Assembly (NCBI GenBank): GCA_027306715.1
Contig: DAHUZG010000410.1
Span: forward strand, 1-13,139
DNA length: 13,139 nucleotides
Origin: Acidimicrobiaceae bacterium
Lineage (GTDB): Bacteria > Actinomycetota > Acidimicrobiia > Acidimicrobiales > Bog-793
Direction of reading: 5' to 3'
The first letter of the stretch is position 1; each line of letters starts with the position of its first letter. Of the stretch, positions 12,758 through 13,139 are shown in pieces. A program made the position numbers and the translations under genes. The notes below the pieces were generated by a model. It worked only from the letters and a program-made list of their open reading frames with translations. It searched no databases and was not told the DNA's origin.

Positions 12758-13139
12758 TGTCCGACGTGACTGTCCCGGCGGCACCGGCATCCCCACCAGC
12801 TCCGGCATCCCCACCCACACCGGTGCCGCCCGGGGACGTCGCGGGCGGAGCCGCGCCGGCACGCCGCCGCCGTCTGCGCCGGCGAGGGCTCGTCGCGGCC
12901 GCGACGCTCGCCGCCGTCGCCGCCGCCGGGATCTGGCAGGGGCTGGCGACGCCGGGATCGGCCAACGACGTCCTCACAGGTCAAGACGGCCTGCGCGTAC
13001 CGGGCTTCCAGCTGCCCCTGCTCGCCGACCCGGCGGCCCGGTTGTCGCTCTCCAGCTTTCGCGGCCGCGACCTGGTCGTCAACTGCGGGGCCTCCGGGTG
13101 CGTCCCGTGCCGGACCGAGATGCCGCTCCTCGAGTCCGC
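12757..13139 (+). CDS. TlpA/ResA-like membrane-anchored thioredoxin, N-terminal part (runs off right edge)
   Basis: 127 residues are visible. An Ala/Pro-rich cytoplasmic start (1-35) and an arginine cluster (RRRRLRRRG) precede a hydrophobic segment LVAAATLAAVAAAGIW (about 45-60), which could be a signal anchor or a Tat-like signal. The redoxin domain begins at about residue 80 (LRVPGFQLPLLADPAARLSL). The redox motif is CVPC (Cys115 and Cys118) in VVNCGASGCVPCRTEMP. Relatives read VVNFWASWCxPCRxEMP, so the conserved F, W and W are C110, G111 and G114 here, while both cysteines are kept. It overlaps ccdA by one base (TGATG), which fits the role of extracytoplasmic thiol partner of CcdA. The short repeated CCGGCATCCCCACC near the start encodes the Pro-rich tract. 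Confidence 0.88.
   Translation, partial: MSDVTVPAAPASPPAPASPPTPVPPGDVAGGAAPARRRRLRRRGLVAAATLAAVAAAGIWQGLATPGSANDVLTGQDGLRVPGFQLPLLADPAARLSLSSFRGRDLVVNCGASGCVPCRTEMPLLES

Noticed and set aside
11786..12862. 358-codon open frame on the minus strand over tRNA-Cys, ccdA and the thioredoxin gene
   Set aside because: It is antisense to a tRNA and to well-recognised membrane and thioredoxin genes, and its product is Arg/Asp/Pro/Gly-rich low complexity.
1..13139. CRISPR array, insertion sequence or prophage
   Set aside because: No regularly spaced direct repeats, no transposase or phage motifs and no terminal inverted repeats were seen. The repeats present are short coding or local duplications.

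Overview
The window is very GC-rich, with strong G/C bias at third codon positions. It carries an IF-2 with a long Ala/Pro-rich N-terminus, an InhA-type enoyl-ACP reductase, a BTAD-type regulator, a DICT-domain protein and a WhiG/FliA-like sigma factor, and it has two genes that look leaderless. Together these point to an actinobacterium (Actinomycetota). An early-branching class such as Acidimicrobiia is a reasonable guess, but that is inference.

Layout. (1) 1-3009, minus strand: the conserved rimP-nusA-ylxR-infB operon for ribosome maturation, transcription elongation and translation initiation. infB runs off the left edge. The leader (3010 to about 3160) has a TATACT -10 element and two perfect hairpins. 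(2) 3285-5108, plus: a 607-aa regulator whose C-terminus is a winged helix plus BTAD domain. It converges, with only 4 bp between, on (3) a minus-strand GAF-GGDEF protein whose signature motif has decayed to PCDEV. (4) 6298-6561: a divergent control region with a -35/-10 pair, two DnaA-box-like 9-mers exactly 11 bp apart, and several short palindromes. (5) 6562-7365, plus: a WhiG/FliA-like sigma factor lacking a recognisable region 3. (6) 7399-8607, minus: a DICT-GGDEF protein with an altered GDDEF motif. (7) 8733-10252, plus: an apparently leaderless gene for an AdoMet-decarboxylase-fold protein that has lost its catalytic residues, translationally coupled (ATGA) to an InhA/FabI enoyl reductase. 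(8) 10365-11549, minus: a thiolase. (9) 11743-11817: tRNA-Cys(GCA). (10) 12029 to the right edge, plus: a CcdA thiol-disulfide transporter followed by a TlpA/ResA-like thioredoxin, which is cut by the window edge.

How the genes work together. Regions 1 and 10 are standard pathway units. InhA and the thiolase concern acyl chains but converge and are not one operon. The most interesting part is 5113-8607, where a divergent WhiG-type sigma factor is flanked by two sensor proteins with non-canonical GGDEF domains. In Streptomyces, WhiG activity is controlled by c-di-GMP through the anti-sigma factor RsiG, so this arrangement may be a nucleotide-sensing or signal-sensing sigma module. The second is the catalytically dead AdoMetDC-like protein coupled to InhA.
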